Source: Sphingomonas adhaesiva
GTDB lineage: Bacteria > Pseudomonadota > Alphaproteobacteria > Sphingomonadales > Sphingomonadaceae
Reading direction: 5' to 3'
Assembly: GCF_036946125.1 (NCBI RefSeq)
Contig: NZ_JAQIJT010000002.1
Span: 155,001 to 219,000, forward strand
DNA length: 64,000 nucleotides
Made by a program: the position numbers and the translations under genes. Below, piece by piece: positions 1 to 8,749 of the stretch. Below the pieces are notes generated by a model. The model was not told the DNA's origin and did no database searches. It saw only the letters and a program-made list of their open reading frames with translations. The number at the start of each line of letters is the position of its first letter. Within the stretch, counting starts at the first letter, position 1.

Positions 1-50
1 GTCCATCGACTATGAAAGTCTGGACCAAGGTGACCGTCCGGGCGTTGCCG

Positions 51-1571
51 CTATTGTCCTCCTTGCGCCTGTTGGAGGGCGATTTCCGCCTTGAGCCGCG
101 CAAGTTTGGCGTTGAGCAGCGTGGTCTCGGCGTTGAGCGAGGTGGTCTCATCCGCGACCGGGTCGTCCGGGGCGGGGCGGGAGGCGGCGAGGGCGGCCTG
201 GTATTCCTTGAGCGCCTTTAGGTAGGCTGTCTTGGAGTTCAGCCGCGCCGTTGGGTCGAGGATTGTGCTGAGGTTCGTCGCCGTATCGGCGAGCGCGCCC
301 GTGGCTCCTTCGAGCGGCGCGGACTTTTGTTCGGTGCCGTAGGATTCCAGGCTACCGTCCGGCGCCAGCTCCGCCGTGAAGCTCGTCGTGCCGAAGGCGC
401 GGCTTCTGAACGGCAGCACGTTGACAAAGCCCAACTGAGCGACCGGGCCGTCGAACGAGGCGATCACCGACGTCGGGTCAGCCGTTCCGCATGGGGAGTT
501 CGAGCAGACGACCAGTCGGCCCCTCGCCATCATTCGGTAGTGCAGGCCGGGACTGCTGGTGTCCGGCAGGCGGTAGGCGGCGTCGCCGGGCTGGATCTTG
601 ACCGGGTTGGCCGGATCGGGGGCTGGGCCTCCCGTCCGCATGTCCGCGCGCGACGGCGCTCGCCCGAATGTCCCGCGTCGTTCGATCTGGAAGTAGACGG
701 GCCGCGGGCGGGGAGCGGACGCCGGGTCGAACCACTTCGCGAACGCCGCCGCGTCTGGCAGCAGCGGCGCCCCGGAGAACTCCGCGCTGGAAGTCGGCCA
801 CTCCAGCTTGCGGACGATCGAGACCTTCGCCAGTGCGCTCTCGAGCGCCGCCGCCAGGTCCGTCTGGCGAGACTTCGCTTGCGCGAGCGCGGTGTAGGCA
901 CGGTCAAGATCCGTTCTGGCGGCGTCGGTGACGGCGGACCCCAACGCCGCGATCCGTGCGTTGGCCGCCGTCAGCGTCTCGGCTGCGGCCTCGACTGCAG
1001 TGTTCGCGGCGTCGAGGTTGCCCTTCGCTGCCTTTGCGGCTGCAAGCGCCTTTGCGCTATCGGCCGAGCAGAAGATGGTTGCGGTCGGGGAAGGCGAAGG
1101 CGGCGCCCCGGCTCCGGCCAACAGCGGAATGACCTTGGTGGCCGTCCTAACCAAGTTGGCGACCACTTGGGCCGACCTGTCCTCGACGGACGCGTTGATC
1201 GATTGCAGGTTGTTCGTGCCTTCGTAGTACTTGACGCCGAAGCTCGTCACGCTGGTCGGCGTCTGGAGAAGTCGCGGATCGATGATGAAGGCGAGCGTGC
1301 CGTCGTCTGCGGTTCCCGCCAAGGCGTCGACTTTCACCAGCACTTGCGCATCCGCGCCGTTGTTCGCCGTCGGGTTGGCCGGATCGGGGCAGTAGCCGAG
1401 CCGCCAGGTCACGGTGGTGGCCCACTGCGTGAACGGAAGGGAGTATCCGACGCCTTCCCGTTGCCCTTCCGGTGTCAGCGGCGTCGAGACGAGCGTGCCG
1501 GTGCAGCTTGCGAGCGCGAGGGCCGCCGTTGCGGAGGTGAGCGCTTTCCTTCTCGTCACTGACGTCATCAT
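51..1571 (-). CDS. Putative lipoprotein with central coiled coil
   Basis: 506 aa. The N-terminus has a twin-basic stretch (TRRK) then a hydrophobic segment ending in a lipobox-like ALASC, so it is probably exported and lipid-anchored. Residues of roughly 170-250 are Ala-rich and heptad-like (AAKAAKGNLDAANTAVEAA), and the last 40 residues are another Ala/Leu/Lys-rich helix; both suggest coiled coils. No enzyme motif is visible. It is the last gene of the minus-strand operon that begins with the NTPase at 8395 and its start overlaps the stop of the gene before it. I do not recognise the family. Confidence 0.75.
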   Translation of the reverse strand: MMTSVTRRKALTSATAALALASCTGTLVSTPLTPEGQREGVGYSLPFTQWATTVTWRLGYCPDPANPTANNGADAQVLVKVDALAGTADDGTLAFIIDPRLLQTPTSVTSFGVKYYEGTNNLQSINASVEDRSAQVVANLVRTATKVIPLLAGAGAPPSPSPTATIFCSADSAKALAAAKAAKGNLDAANTAVEAAAETLTAANARIAALGSAVTDAARTDLDRAYTALAQAKSRQTDLAAALESALAKVSIVRKLEWPTSSAEFSGAPLLPDAAAFAKWFDPASAPRPRPVYFQIERRGTFGRAPSRADMRTGGPAPDPANPVKIQPGDAAYRLPDTSSPGLHYRMMARGRLVVCSNSPCGTADPTSVIASFDGPVAQLGFVNVLPFRSRAFGTTSFTAELAPDGSLESYGTEQKSAPLEGATGALADTATNLSTILDPTARLNSKTAYLKALKEYQAALAASRPAPDDPVADETTSLNAETTLLNAKLARLKAEIALQQAQGGQ

Positions 1572-2158
1572 TCTTCCCCCTCCAAGTCGATCCTGAGCCC
1601 CATTCCCGGGATTGCGGGCGTCCGCGATAGTGCCTCGATGAACGTACGCTGCTCGACTGGACGCTTCGTGATGAATTCCTCAATCCATCGCGGTGCGGAG
1701 AGCACGAGGACGTGGTCGAGTCCGGGTCCGTCCAGCCACAGTGCCGCGACCTGATGCGACGGCGCCATGATAAGGCGTGCGATGCCCTCGTCCGGGACGT
1801 TTTCGTCGATCCACGCCATCGCGGCGCGGATGTCGCCAGCGAGGGACGAGTGCGAGATCTCGGCTAGCTCGACAGGCTGATCCCCACCGTCGGGGGTCTC
1901 GCTGCGGGCGTATGCCGGCACCGCATCGCCGACGTAGATCTGGTGATGCCATCGGCCCTGGTCCAAGACGCGGCGTCCGAGTGGTCCGCCGTCCGGATCA
2001 AGGATGGCTTCCTCGGTCAGCAGTAGGATCGGCAGGCTCTCCCCGAGGGCTGGTTGGCCTTCCAGCGGCGCGACCGCGGTCAGCGCCCCGAGCGCGGGGC
2101 CGAGTTGCGCGGCGACGCATGCCCTCGTCTCATCACTCAGTTCAGGCGTCGAGACCAT
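1568..2158 (-). CDS. Hypothetical protein, 196 aa
   Basis: Acidic, soluble-looking protein without signal peptide or membrane segment. Its TGA overlaps the ATG of the lipoprotein gene downstream (ATGA), and it begins 9 bp after the papain-like protease gene, so it is made in the same operon. No motif I can assign; it may be an immunity, chaperone or adaptor protein for the neighbouring proteases, but this is only a guess from position. Confidence 0.7.
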   Translation of the reverse strand: MVSTPELSDETRACVAAQLGPALGALTAVAPLEGQPALGESLPILLLTEEAILDPDGGPLGRRVLDQGRWHHQIYVGDAVPAYARSETPDGGDQPVELAEISHSSLAGDIRAAMAWIDENVPDEGIARLIMAPSHQVAALWLDGPGLDHVLVLSAPRWIEEFITKRPVEQRTFIEALSRTPAIPGMGLRIDLEGEE

Positions 2159-2167
2159 CGCCGCTCC

Positions 2168-2695
2168 TCAGAAGGTGAACGTCATGATCCAGTCCCCCTC
2201 GCCGTGCGCGGTCGCGAGATCCTGGAACCGGTACGTGGCTTGGGCGACCTTCTTGTCTGGATCGAGCACGCCGTAGCGGCCCTGCGCGAGCTGCGCGATG
2301 ACGAGGGCCACGTGCGTCGAGGACGATCCCTTCCAACGGTAGCAGACCTGAACCGGCTTCCCGGCGGCCAGCTCTTGGATCAGCCTCGTTTCAGTTATCT
2401 GTCCGTCGACCGGAAAGGTCGGCAGACGCGGTGGATACACTTGGTCCGGCCACGCAACCTTGTCGCAGCCGTGCGGTGCGCCGGGACTGGGGCAGCAGGC
2501 CAGCTTGAACTTCTGCGAGGCGAGCGAACACTGCGTCTCGTTTATCCCGTGGGCCTGCATGAGCATCTCGCCGCAGGCCGCCCAGCACCAGTTGTTTTCC
2601 GTCTGCGACACGTAGCGGTAGGCGCCGGCGGCGCGGGCGACGACCGCGCGGCGCTCGACGGGGATCCGGATGCGGTCAGCCCGCAGCAGCGCCAT
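2168..2695 (-). CDS. Papain-like cysteine protease (C39/C70-like)
   Basis: 175 aa, no signal peptide. The motif NNWCWAAC (residues 34-41) places the candidate nucleophile at Cys37 in the Q-x-x-W-C-W-A-A context of papain-like C39_2/C70 (AvrRpt2-type) enzymes; STHVALV supplies His128 and the following strand VLDPD the Asp145 or Asp147. The triad is therefore complete. The family includes toxins, effectors and bacteriocin-processing proteases. Adjacent NlpC/P60 and GH75-like genes suggest an operon of hydrolases, but the substrate cannot be told from sequence. Confidence 0.8.
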   Translation of the reverse strand: MALLRADRIRIPVERRAVVARAAGAYRYVSQTENNWCWAACGEMLMQAHGINETQCSLASQKFKLACCPSPGAPHGCDKVAWPDQVYPPRLPTFPVDGQITETRLIQELAAGKPVQVCYRWKGSSSTHVALVIAQLAQGRYGVLDPDKKVAQATYRFQDLATAHGEGDWIMTFTF

Positions 2696-2732
2696 CAGGA
2701 CGCCCGGCTCGTCGGCATGGCCTTGGCGCCGC

Positions 2733-4532
2733 TCACGCCTTGCGCCGCTTCCGGATGCACGGGACGTCGCTCCGTCCTCTGGCCCGCCGCAGTTCCCAGC
2801 CTCCGAAGAAGGAGGGGTCGTACACCGACCAGCACACCCCGTCGCACGAACTTGAGGACTCGAGCATCAGCCACTCGTCGTTGCCTCCGTCGAGCGTCAT
2901 GGCGCTGGCGAACAGCATGACGTGGTTGACCTGCTTCGTATGGGTGTTGAGCGCGTCGCCGGGGCGCAGGTACTCGGGAGCGGGCAGGGCGGCGTCGCAG
3001 ACTAGGTCGCCCTCGAAGTTGCCGAGTGAGGCAGTGCTGAGCCGAGACGCGGCCGTCCGGCCGTTCCATGCGATCTGGACGAGGCCCGAGCAGTCGACGC
3101 CGAGGTCTCCCTCGAAGCCATCGGCGAGGTTGCCCGGTTGTGAGCCGGCGCCGCTCCTCACGGCGGCTAGGGCGTTCGACAGCGCGGCGGGTGTCGCCTG
3201 CATGAGCCTGTCAGCGTCTCCCGGCACCCCGGCTTGGGCGTAGGGCACGCCGGTGCGCTCGAATGTCCCACGGGTGAGCCGCACGCCGCGGATCGGCACG
3301 AAGTTCGTGGAGGAGCCGGTGACCGTGCAGCCTTGGATCACACGGCAGGCCTCCGGCATCCGCGTCGTGTCCACCCGGAAAGGGAATTTCGCCAGCGCGG
3401 CCACGTTGGCGAAGATCCGCTGGCTGTTGAAGGAGCCGGTCGGCCTCGGCTCGTCGGCCGCGTATTCCTGTGCCGGCGGCGTGGTCTGCGAGACCGCCAC
3501 TAGGTCCGCCGACGAGCGGCCGGCGATCGTGTCCTGTGTCGCGTCGCAGAGCGGTGTCGTCGTCGGCAGTGCGGACATCAGCCTGCCGCACGAGAACAGC
3601 TTGAACACGGGGACCGCGCCCGTGCCGGCCGCCTTCCCCATCACGAGCACCTCGCCGGTCGAGAGTATGGCGATCGGGCGCTGGCCCAGCTTGCTGCGGA
3701 TCGTCGATGGGTCGAACCGCAGCTCCCTCACGGGCTGACGGGTGGCTGCGGAGAACGCTAGCAGCCGTTGCGTCACGTTGACGGTGCCGCTTTCCGCCCG
3801 GGCCGCCTCAGCGGTCAGGACGAACCGGTAGCCGCCGGCCGGCTCCAGCTCCCGCGCGCTGATCATCCGGTAACGGGCATCGGCCGGTGATCGGACGATT
3901 AGCTGTTCGGTTGGCGCGAGCGCGGACGGCCGGTTTGTCAGGATGATCGTCCTAGCGGGATTTTTAGCCCCTCTCACCGCGCGCTCCGGCGCCGCGGCGT
4001 AGGGACGTCCGGAGCTGACGACGGTGCCGCATGGCGGAGCGGTCGCCGGTGTCCACGCCTGCGTGTCAAGGATGGCGCCGGCCTGCACCTGCGTGTCGGC
4101 GCCGGCGGCCAACGTGGCCCGGTCGATCGAGTAGACCGTCGTGCGCAGGTTCTCGGGGCGCACCAGGTAGCCGGCGGTGCCGGGATCCGGCATCGACTCG
4201 ATGAGAATCTTGTCGGAAAGCGAGTGGATCCGCCACGGTCGGAAGGAGACCGGCAGCGCGCAGGCGCCACGGCTGCTGATCCGGGTCGCGAGCGTCTCGT
4301 CACTTGCGGCGTCGCGGACCTCGAAGATCCGGACGGCGGAGAGCAGGGGGTCGACGATCGCGACGACGTCCCCGGTTGCGGCCCGCGTGCGGCCGACCCG
4401 GACGATGTGGCTGGGTCCTGCTCCGTCCGAGTAGAGCCTGATGGTGTCGACGCCGCTCGACTGTGCGTTGGCGTTCGCGGCGGTTCCCGAGACGATCGCC
4501 AGTGCGATCCGAAGGATGGTGGATGCGCGCAT
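2733..4532 (-). CDS. Secreted protein with C-terminal NlpC/P60-like peptidase domain
   Basis: 599 aa from the ATG at 4532, chosen because it gives a clean signal peptide (MRASTILRIALAIVSG, cleaved near ANAQ-SS) and because it follows the upstream stop at 4534 immediately; the frame stays open further upstream inside that gene. The C-terminal 130 residues carry the NlpC/P60 hallmarks: VDCSGLVQ with nucleophile Cys481, LRPGDAL, and NHVMLF with His537. NlpC/P60 enzymes cleave peptidoglycan stem peptides. The first 450 residues have no recognised domain and could be a beta-rich targeting region. Probably periplasmic or exported. Confidence 0.8.
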   Translation of the reverse strand: MRASTILRIALAIVSGTAANANAQSSGVDTIRLYSDGAGPSHIVRVGRTRAATGDVVAIVDPLLSAVRIFEVRDAASDETLATRISSRGACALPVSFRPWRIHSLSDKILIESMPDPGTAGYLVRPENLRTTVYSIDRATLAAGADTQVQAGAILDTQAWTPATAPPCGTVVSSGRPYAAAPERAVRGAKNPARTIILTNRPSALAPTEQLIVRSPADARYRMISARELEPAGGYRFVLTAEAARAESGTVNVTQRLLAFSAATRQPVRELRFDPSTIRSKLGQRPIAILSTGEVLVMGKAAGTGAVPVFKLFSCGRLMSALPTTTPLCDATQDTIAGRSSADLVAVSQTTPPAQEYAADEPRPTGSFNSQRIFANVAALAKFPFRVDTTRMPEACRVIQGCTVTGSSTNFVPIRGVRLTRGTFERTGVPYAQAGVPGDADRLMQATPAALSNALAAVRSGAGSQPGNLADGFEGDLGVDCSGLVQIAWNGRTAASRLSTASLGNFEGDLVCDAALPAPEYLRPGDALNTHTKQVNHVMLFASAMTLDGGNDEWLMLESSSSCDGVCWSVYDPSFFGGWELRRARGRSDVPCIRKRRKA

Positions 4533-4533
4533 G

Positions 4534-5256
4534 TCAGCTGATCCCCGGCGTGTCGCGCAGGAGGCCGGCCACCTGCGCCGCGATGTCGGCGTTGCTCCGC
4601 GGCCAGATGGCCACGCCCGGTCGCCGGCTGTCCGGGAAGACGATGTACTGCACCTTGTCGCGTGGCAGGCCGGCCCCGGTGCGGGGATTGGCGCCGGGGA
4701 AGCCGAGCGCCGCGAACAGCGCGATCGAGCCCTCACCGAGCCGCGCGTCGTCACCCCCGCCGGCGTCGCCGATGATGAACGCGGTCGTCCGTCCCGACGC
4801 CAAGTGCGTGGCGAAGCCGACGTCCCCGGGTCTGCCGATGTGCGGCAGCGCGCTTATTCCGGATGGATTGACCACGTAGGGAACGCTGGTCGCATCGACG
4901 AACGTGGTCGGATCCGTCTTCCTGCCGCCGGGACGCCTAAGCGCGGTCGCCGCCACGAAGAAGCCCGCGGTGGCTCCGTCGGGCTGCACGTAGGCGGTCG
5001 AAGAGTCGGCCGGATCCGGCACGAGCACGTCCCTCCACCAGCCGCTGTTCGGATATCCGGCGTTGCCGAGGCAGTCGAGGCCGACATGGGCGTCGCGTCG
5101 GCAGTTTTTGCCGAGGTCGTCCGGATGATAGGCGTTCGGTGCGCCGTCCGCGTCCGCGGCTGCGTGGGATGTTTCGTAGGCATAGGCTAGGTAGTCGACC
5201 TGCCTGAGTATCCGTATTCCGCGGAAGTCCTCGGCCTCTTCGAAGTCAAGCTGCAT
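4534..5256 (-). CDS. GH75 (chitosanase)-like protein
   Basis: 240 aa from ATG at 5256; a GGGAG sits 8 bases upstream, better spaced than for the in-frame TTG at 5262. The segment with VPYVVNPSG, GDVGFATHL, AFIIGDAGG and GEGSIALFAALG follows the pattern of fungal-chitosanase family GH75, in which an Asp in a GD motif and a Glu in a G-E-S motif are catalytic; both equivalents are present. No signal peptide is seen, so export would need another route. Together with the NlpC/P60 and papain-like neighbours it makes a set of wall- or polymer-directed hydrolases. Family call is from memory of the motif, not a search. Confidence 0.6.
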   Translation of the reverse strand: MQLDFEEAEDFRGIRILRQVDYLAYAYETSHAAADADGAPNAYHPDDLGKNCRRDAHVGLDCLGNAGYPNSGWWRDVLVPDPADSSTAYVQPDGATAGFFVAATALRRPGGRKTDPTTFVDATSVPYVVNPSGISALPHIGRPGDVGFATHLASGRTTAFIIGDAGGGDDARLGEGSIALFAALGFPGANPRTGAGLPRDKVQYIVFPDSRRPGVAIWPRSNADIAAQVAGLLRDTPGIS

Positions 5257-5360
5257 GCGCAATCTCCCGAAAGGATCGATTGACGAGACGGGATGCCATC
5301 TTCAGCAGCCGGGCTCCACGCCAGCCGGAGCGAAAATTCATTGGGGGCGCTCCCGCCATC

Positions 5361-6065
5361 TCAGCTTCCGCCAACCGGCGCCGGCGGTTCGCTAGGATAG
5401 CTCCGCAGCGCGGCGACGACTGGAGCTATCAGGTGATGCCGATCGGCTTCGGAGGTGGCGCCCAAGTAGCCAGCCTCGTCCAGGATGTTGCCGGCAAGCA
5501 TGGTGATGGCGGACAACCTCGTCGCGTCGCGTTTGATGAGGACTGGCTGCGGTCGGGGCTCAGCGTCGGCCTCACCGGATCTGGCGAAATTGCTGAGACG
5601 GGTGAGATATTCGCCAACCCATGCCGTGGCGGCCTCGCTGGACCGGCGTCGACGTTCCAAGGCTCGGGGGATCAGGGTGACGGCGAGGCCGGTGAGGAAT
5701 GCCCCCAGCGCGGAAAGCAGCGCGATGACGAGTGGCCTGCTCTCATTGGACGGCGCAGCCACTACCGCGCCGCACGACGGAACGGCCCGTCCGCCAAGGG
5801 AGCTCGGCTCCGCCCAGATCGGTCCTGTTAGATCTTCTGCGCTCCTCGCGACGATGACGCCTCCGCGATCGGCGGTAGGCGTACTGCACTGGTGGTTCAT
5901 GGAGGTCGACATGCACAGCCGAGCAGTCGTCCCAGGGGCGACTCCCATCACGACGACGGTCCGGCCGCCGGCGTAGATGCTGCACGCCATTGAGGCCTGT
6001 ACCTGCGCACTGGCTGGCGGCGCGAATGCCGCCGCGGTCATGAGTATCGAGCCAGCGCCGCTCAT
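5361..6065 (-). CDS. Signal-peptide-bearing single-pass membrane protein
   Basis: 234 aa. A signal peptide (MSGAGSILMTAAAFAPPASAQ) is followed by a periplasmic part with several Cys (CSIYAG, LCMSTSM, QCSTP, PSCGAV), one transmembrane helix (ALLSALGAFLTGLAV) with flanking RRRR, and a cytoplasmic tail. The topology suggests a sensor or anchor that links the cytoplasmic NTPase to the envelope. Its ATG overlaps the NTPase stop (ATGA), so the two are translated together. Family unknown. Confidence 0.75.
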   Translation of the reverse strand: MSGAGSILMTAAAFAPPASAQVQASMACSIYAGGRTVVVMGVAPGTTARLCMSTSMNHQCSTPTADRGGVIVARSAEDLTGPIWAEPSSLGGRAVPSCGAVVAAPSNESRPLVIALLSALGAFLTGLAVTLIPRALERRRRSSEAATAWVGEYLTRLSNFARSGEADAEPRPQPVLIKRDATRLSAITMLAGNILDEAGYLGATSEADRHHLIAPVVAALRSYPSEPPAPVGGS

Positions 6066-8395
6066 TGACCGACCCTAGCGGTGAAGTCCTCGATATAGCG
6101 ACGGGCGAACCGCGCAATTCGGGGATCGGCGTTTTTTGACGTGACGATCCTGTCAACCGTCGCCGCCACGGCCGCCCGGATCTCCTCGAAGAACTTCGGG
6201 GGGCTATTCGCCTCGGCGGTGCGTATTAGCCGGAGAAACAACCAGCAGTGATATATCGAGGCGGCGACCCATTCATGACGCTGCGACGAGCGTCGGTAGA
6301 CATCCTTGCCGAAGCGCTTGATCCCGCGCGGAAGGAACGTTCCGAAGAAGACGTTCTCCAAGTAAATCATGTTGGGAACGAGGTTTGCCCGCAGCATGTG
6401 CCCGAAGGTCGTCGCCTCGTAGCCGTAGGCTCCGGCCTCGAAGTTGTGACCCGCGATCATGTTCTCGCGGATCAGGATGGCGATCGAGAAGTCGAAGAAC
6501 GGGGAGATGCGCCAACCGCGCTTTGCGAACTTTCTCTCGATCTCCTCGAGGCGGAGCGGTTCGGGACCGCTTTCGACGAGCAGGTCAAGGATACGGAGTT
6601 TCTCCAGCAGATACTCGATGTCTTCGAATTTCTCGTAAGGGATATGGTAGTTGAAGACGTTGCCGACATATCCGGACTTCAGGTTGTTGTCCCGCAGCAC
6701 CCTCTGCAGGTAGCTAGGTTCCGCGCGATGCCGTTGAAGGTCAATGCCGTTGCCCTCGATCCTCACGAAGTTGGCGAACCGCTCGTTCTTTGCGTGCAGG
6801 AGCATGTCGACCAGTCGGTAGTCCTTGCGTTCGAGCAGCTCCTTCGTTTCGGACCGTAGTCGGGCCACGAGGTTGGCGCGCGACCGTTCGTCGCCGGCCT
6901 TTTCAATAGACTCGAGGGCTGGCTGGAAAAGTTCCTCGAGGACGTTCCTCGCGAAGTGGATCCGATACCGCACGTTCTGCATGAACAGGTTGTCGAGCTG
7001 CCGTGGTCTTAGCGAGAGCACGCGACCGAGTTGGGCTTGGACCTTGGAAAAGAACTCGAGGATCTCCTCACGTGGCACCGTCGTGGCAGGGTCGTCACCG
7101 GCGAAGAGCGGCGCGCGGGTAGCCTTGTCGACGATGTCACGGAACTCGGCCGGAACGACGTAGAAGGTGGGCGTGTTGAGGTCGGTCAGGGCTTGCGAGT
7201 AGTTGCGCCAGAACAACTCATGCGTGTTCGGACGCATCGTCACCTGAAATGAGGGGTAGAGGTAGCTGCGGGTCTTTGGAAGATGAAGACGCCGGTTTTC
7301 TTCGATCAACCACTGAGCGATTGCATCTAGGTTCTCGCGATGATTAGTGTAGCCGATGAAGTCGCTGATCTGGACGTAGTCTAGACCATCAAAAATGACG
7401 TATAGGTTGATTTTCTTTTCGACCACGAACTGCGAGTAGGGTTCGAGCGCCGCTTGCCTTCTGGGATCGGAGAGCACCTCGTAGTACCAGCGCCGACGCT
7501 CCCGCAGGTTCGAGGCAGTAAAGTCGGTGATGGCGAGCCGGACTTCCTGGATCGTCCCTGCGATGTCGACCCCTTTGCTGGCCTGCTCGGCGGCAGGACC
7601 GAAGCGTCTCTCGATAAATCGGACGAAATCCTTCTGCACGCCATTGTCGCGCAGATCTATCTCGGGCCAGACGCACTGCTCGATCGCTGCGAACGTGCTC
7701 GGTTCGCCGCTCGTGGAACCGGCGCTGCAAATTTCAGACCATGCGGCGTGGAAAATGTCCCGCATGACGGAGGAGAACACGACCTGCTGGATCAAGGCGC
7801 GTAACTTGGCGCGTTGCTCTTGGCTGGCGTCCGGCCCGTGCTCGTACTGCTTGCTTATGTGGTCATCGAGCTTGCGGTACTCGATGCGGCTGATGACGAT
7901 CCGCTCCTGCCGCATCAGCGGATGGTAGCGCGTCTTCAAGAGTTTGTTGAACGTCGTCTTTCCCGAACCGACAGCGCCGATAAGGACGGTAATCTGGTCC
8001 GCGGTGTTCTTGACTGGAAGGATTAGATCCCGTTCGACCCAGCTGTCGATTGCCTCGCTGCTGCGGTTGACGATCGAGCCCTCCGAGAAGCCGCCTGCCT
8101 CGGCGCGACGCATGAAGCTGCGAATCGTGCGCTGCCGGGGGAACTGATAGCGATGGTCCCAGTCCGCGATGGCTACCTCGCCGAACTTGAACTTGCGGAA
8201 GTCGGCGTCGAGCGTGCGGATGTGGGGCTTGAGATCGGGCTGCGCCGCGATTCGTTGGAGATCGCCATTGGCGGGCGGCGGGATAGCCTTGTTTACGAAT
8301 GAGGCGTGCGACCACTCATCGTAGAGATCGTCCTGCGTAAACGGCGCCAGATTTCTGGCGTCGAATATGTCGCGCAGGAAGTCCTCTGCCTCCAT
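6062..8395 (-). CDS. Large P-loop NTPase, first gene of cargo operon
   Basis: 777 aa from ATG 8395. Walker A GAVGSGKTT lies at residues 140-148 after VLI, and a Walker B-like LYVIFDGLD at 331-339. The rest is helical, with a possible winged-helix region near LLEKLRILDLLVE (about residues 600-650). It resembles the large STAND/KAP-like NTPases that act as switches in conflict systems, but I cannot name the family. Immediately upstream of the ATG is a run of 12 G (8398-8409). An alternative GTG at 8416 reads in frame through that tract, so the tract length sets whether the long form exists and alters the ribosome-binding region of the short form. Confidence 0.8.
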   Translation of the reverse strand: MEAEDFLRDIFDARNLAPFTQDDLYDEWSHASFVNKAIPPPANGDLQRIAAQPDLKPHIRTLDADFRKFKFGEVAIADWDHRYQFPRQRTIRSFMRRAEAGGFSEGSIVNRSSEAIDSWVERDLILPVKNTADQITVLIGAVGSGKTTFNKLLKTRYHPLMRQERIVISRIEYRKLDDHISKQYEHGPDASQEQRAKLRALIQQVVFSSVMRDIFHAAWSEICSAGSTSGEPSTFAAIEQCVWPEIDLRDNGVQKDFVRFIERRFGPAAEQASKGVDIAGTIQEVRLAITDFTASNLRERRRWYYEVLSDPRRQAALEPYSQFVVEKKINLYVIFDGLDYVQISDFIGYTNHRENLDAIAQWLIEENRRLHLPKTRSYLYPSFQVTMRPNTHELFWRNYSQALTDLNTPTFYVVPAEFRDIVDKATRAPLFAGDDPATTVPREEILEFFSKVQAQLGRVLSLRPRQLDNLFMQNVRYRIHFARNVLEELFQPALESIEKAGDERSRANLVARLRSETKELLERKDYRLVDMLLHAKNERFANFVRIEGNGIDLQRHRAEPSYLQRVLRDNNLKSGYVGNVFNYHIPYEKFEDIEYLLEKLRILDLLVESGPEPLRLEEIERKFAKRGWRISPFFDFSIAILIRENMIAGHNFEAGAYGYEATTFGHMLRANLVPNMIYLENVFFGTFLPRGIKRFGKDVYRRSSQRHEWVAASIYHCWLFLRLIRTAEANSPPKFFEEIRAAVAATVDRIVTSKNADPRIARFARRYIEDFTARVGQ

Positions 8396-8397
8396 GG

Positions 8398-8409
8398 CCC
8401 CCCCCCCCC
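8398..8409 (-). repeat. Homopolymer G12 (minus strand) before the NTPase start codon
   Basis: Twelve consecutive C on the plus strand, read as G12 in the gene's direction, two bases before the ATG at 8395. Long G/C runs at gene starts are a common substrate for slipped-strand mispairing. Confidence 0.8.
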
Positions 8410-8749
8410 AACGCACGATGCCCCCACCGCGCAGGGACGAACCTGCCCCGAGCCGAGCTGCAGATCAACGGTCATCGAAAACTAGCATCAGAGTGGAGGT
8501 AATTAATACGTTCTGATCGAAGCAGAGCCCCGAACCGTCGATGTCTCAGATCCCCTGATCCAGAAGCTCGTGTGGGCAAGTGGCGCCTTCGCGTACCACG
8601 CTGGCTCAACCCGGGCGAGCGCGCTCGTCCTGGCGTGTCACCGCAAGCCTCGTCGCGTCGAACCCGGTCGCAGCATCGTCCCGGATGTGACCGCCGATCA
8701 GGTGCGGGCAGCATTGAACCATTCACTGCCGTCCGATGGCTTAGGGTGG
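8410..8749. other. Intergenic region between NTPase operon and ParB-like gene
   Basis: About 340 bases with no convincing gene. The part at 8490-8525 is the most AT-rich (taattaatacgttctgatcg) and lies suitably for the promoter of the minus-strand NTPase operon, but I cannot point to clear -35/-10 boxes. The ParB-like gene ends at 8750 reading the same way, so its terminator, if any, must also be here; no strong hairpin with a T-run was found. Confidence 0.4.

Noticed and set aside
327..1562. Long plus-strand open frame opposite the lipoprotein gene
   Set aside because: Arg/Gly-rich translation without domains, typical of antisense to a GC-rich gene; the minus-strand frame has signal peptide, lipobox and operon fit.
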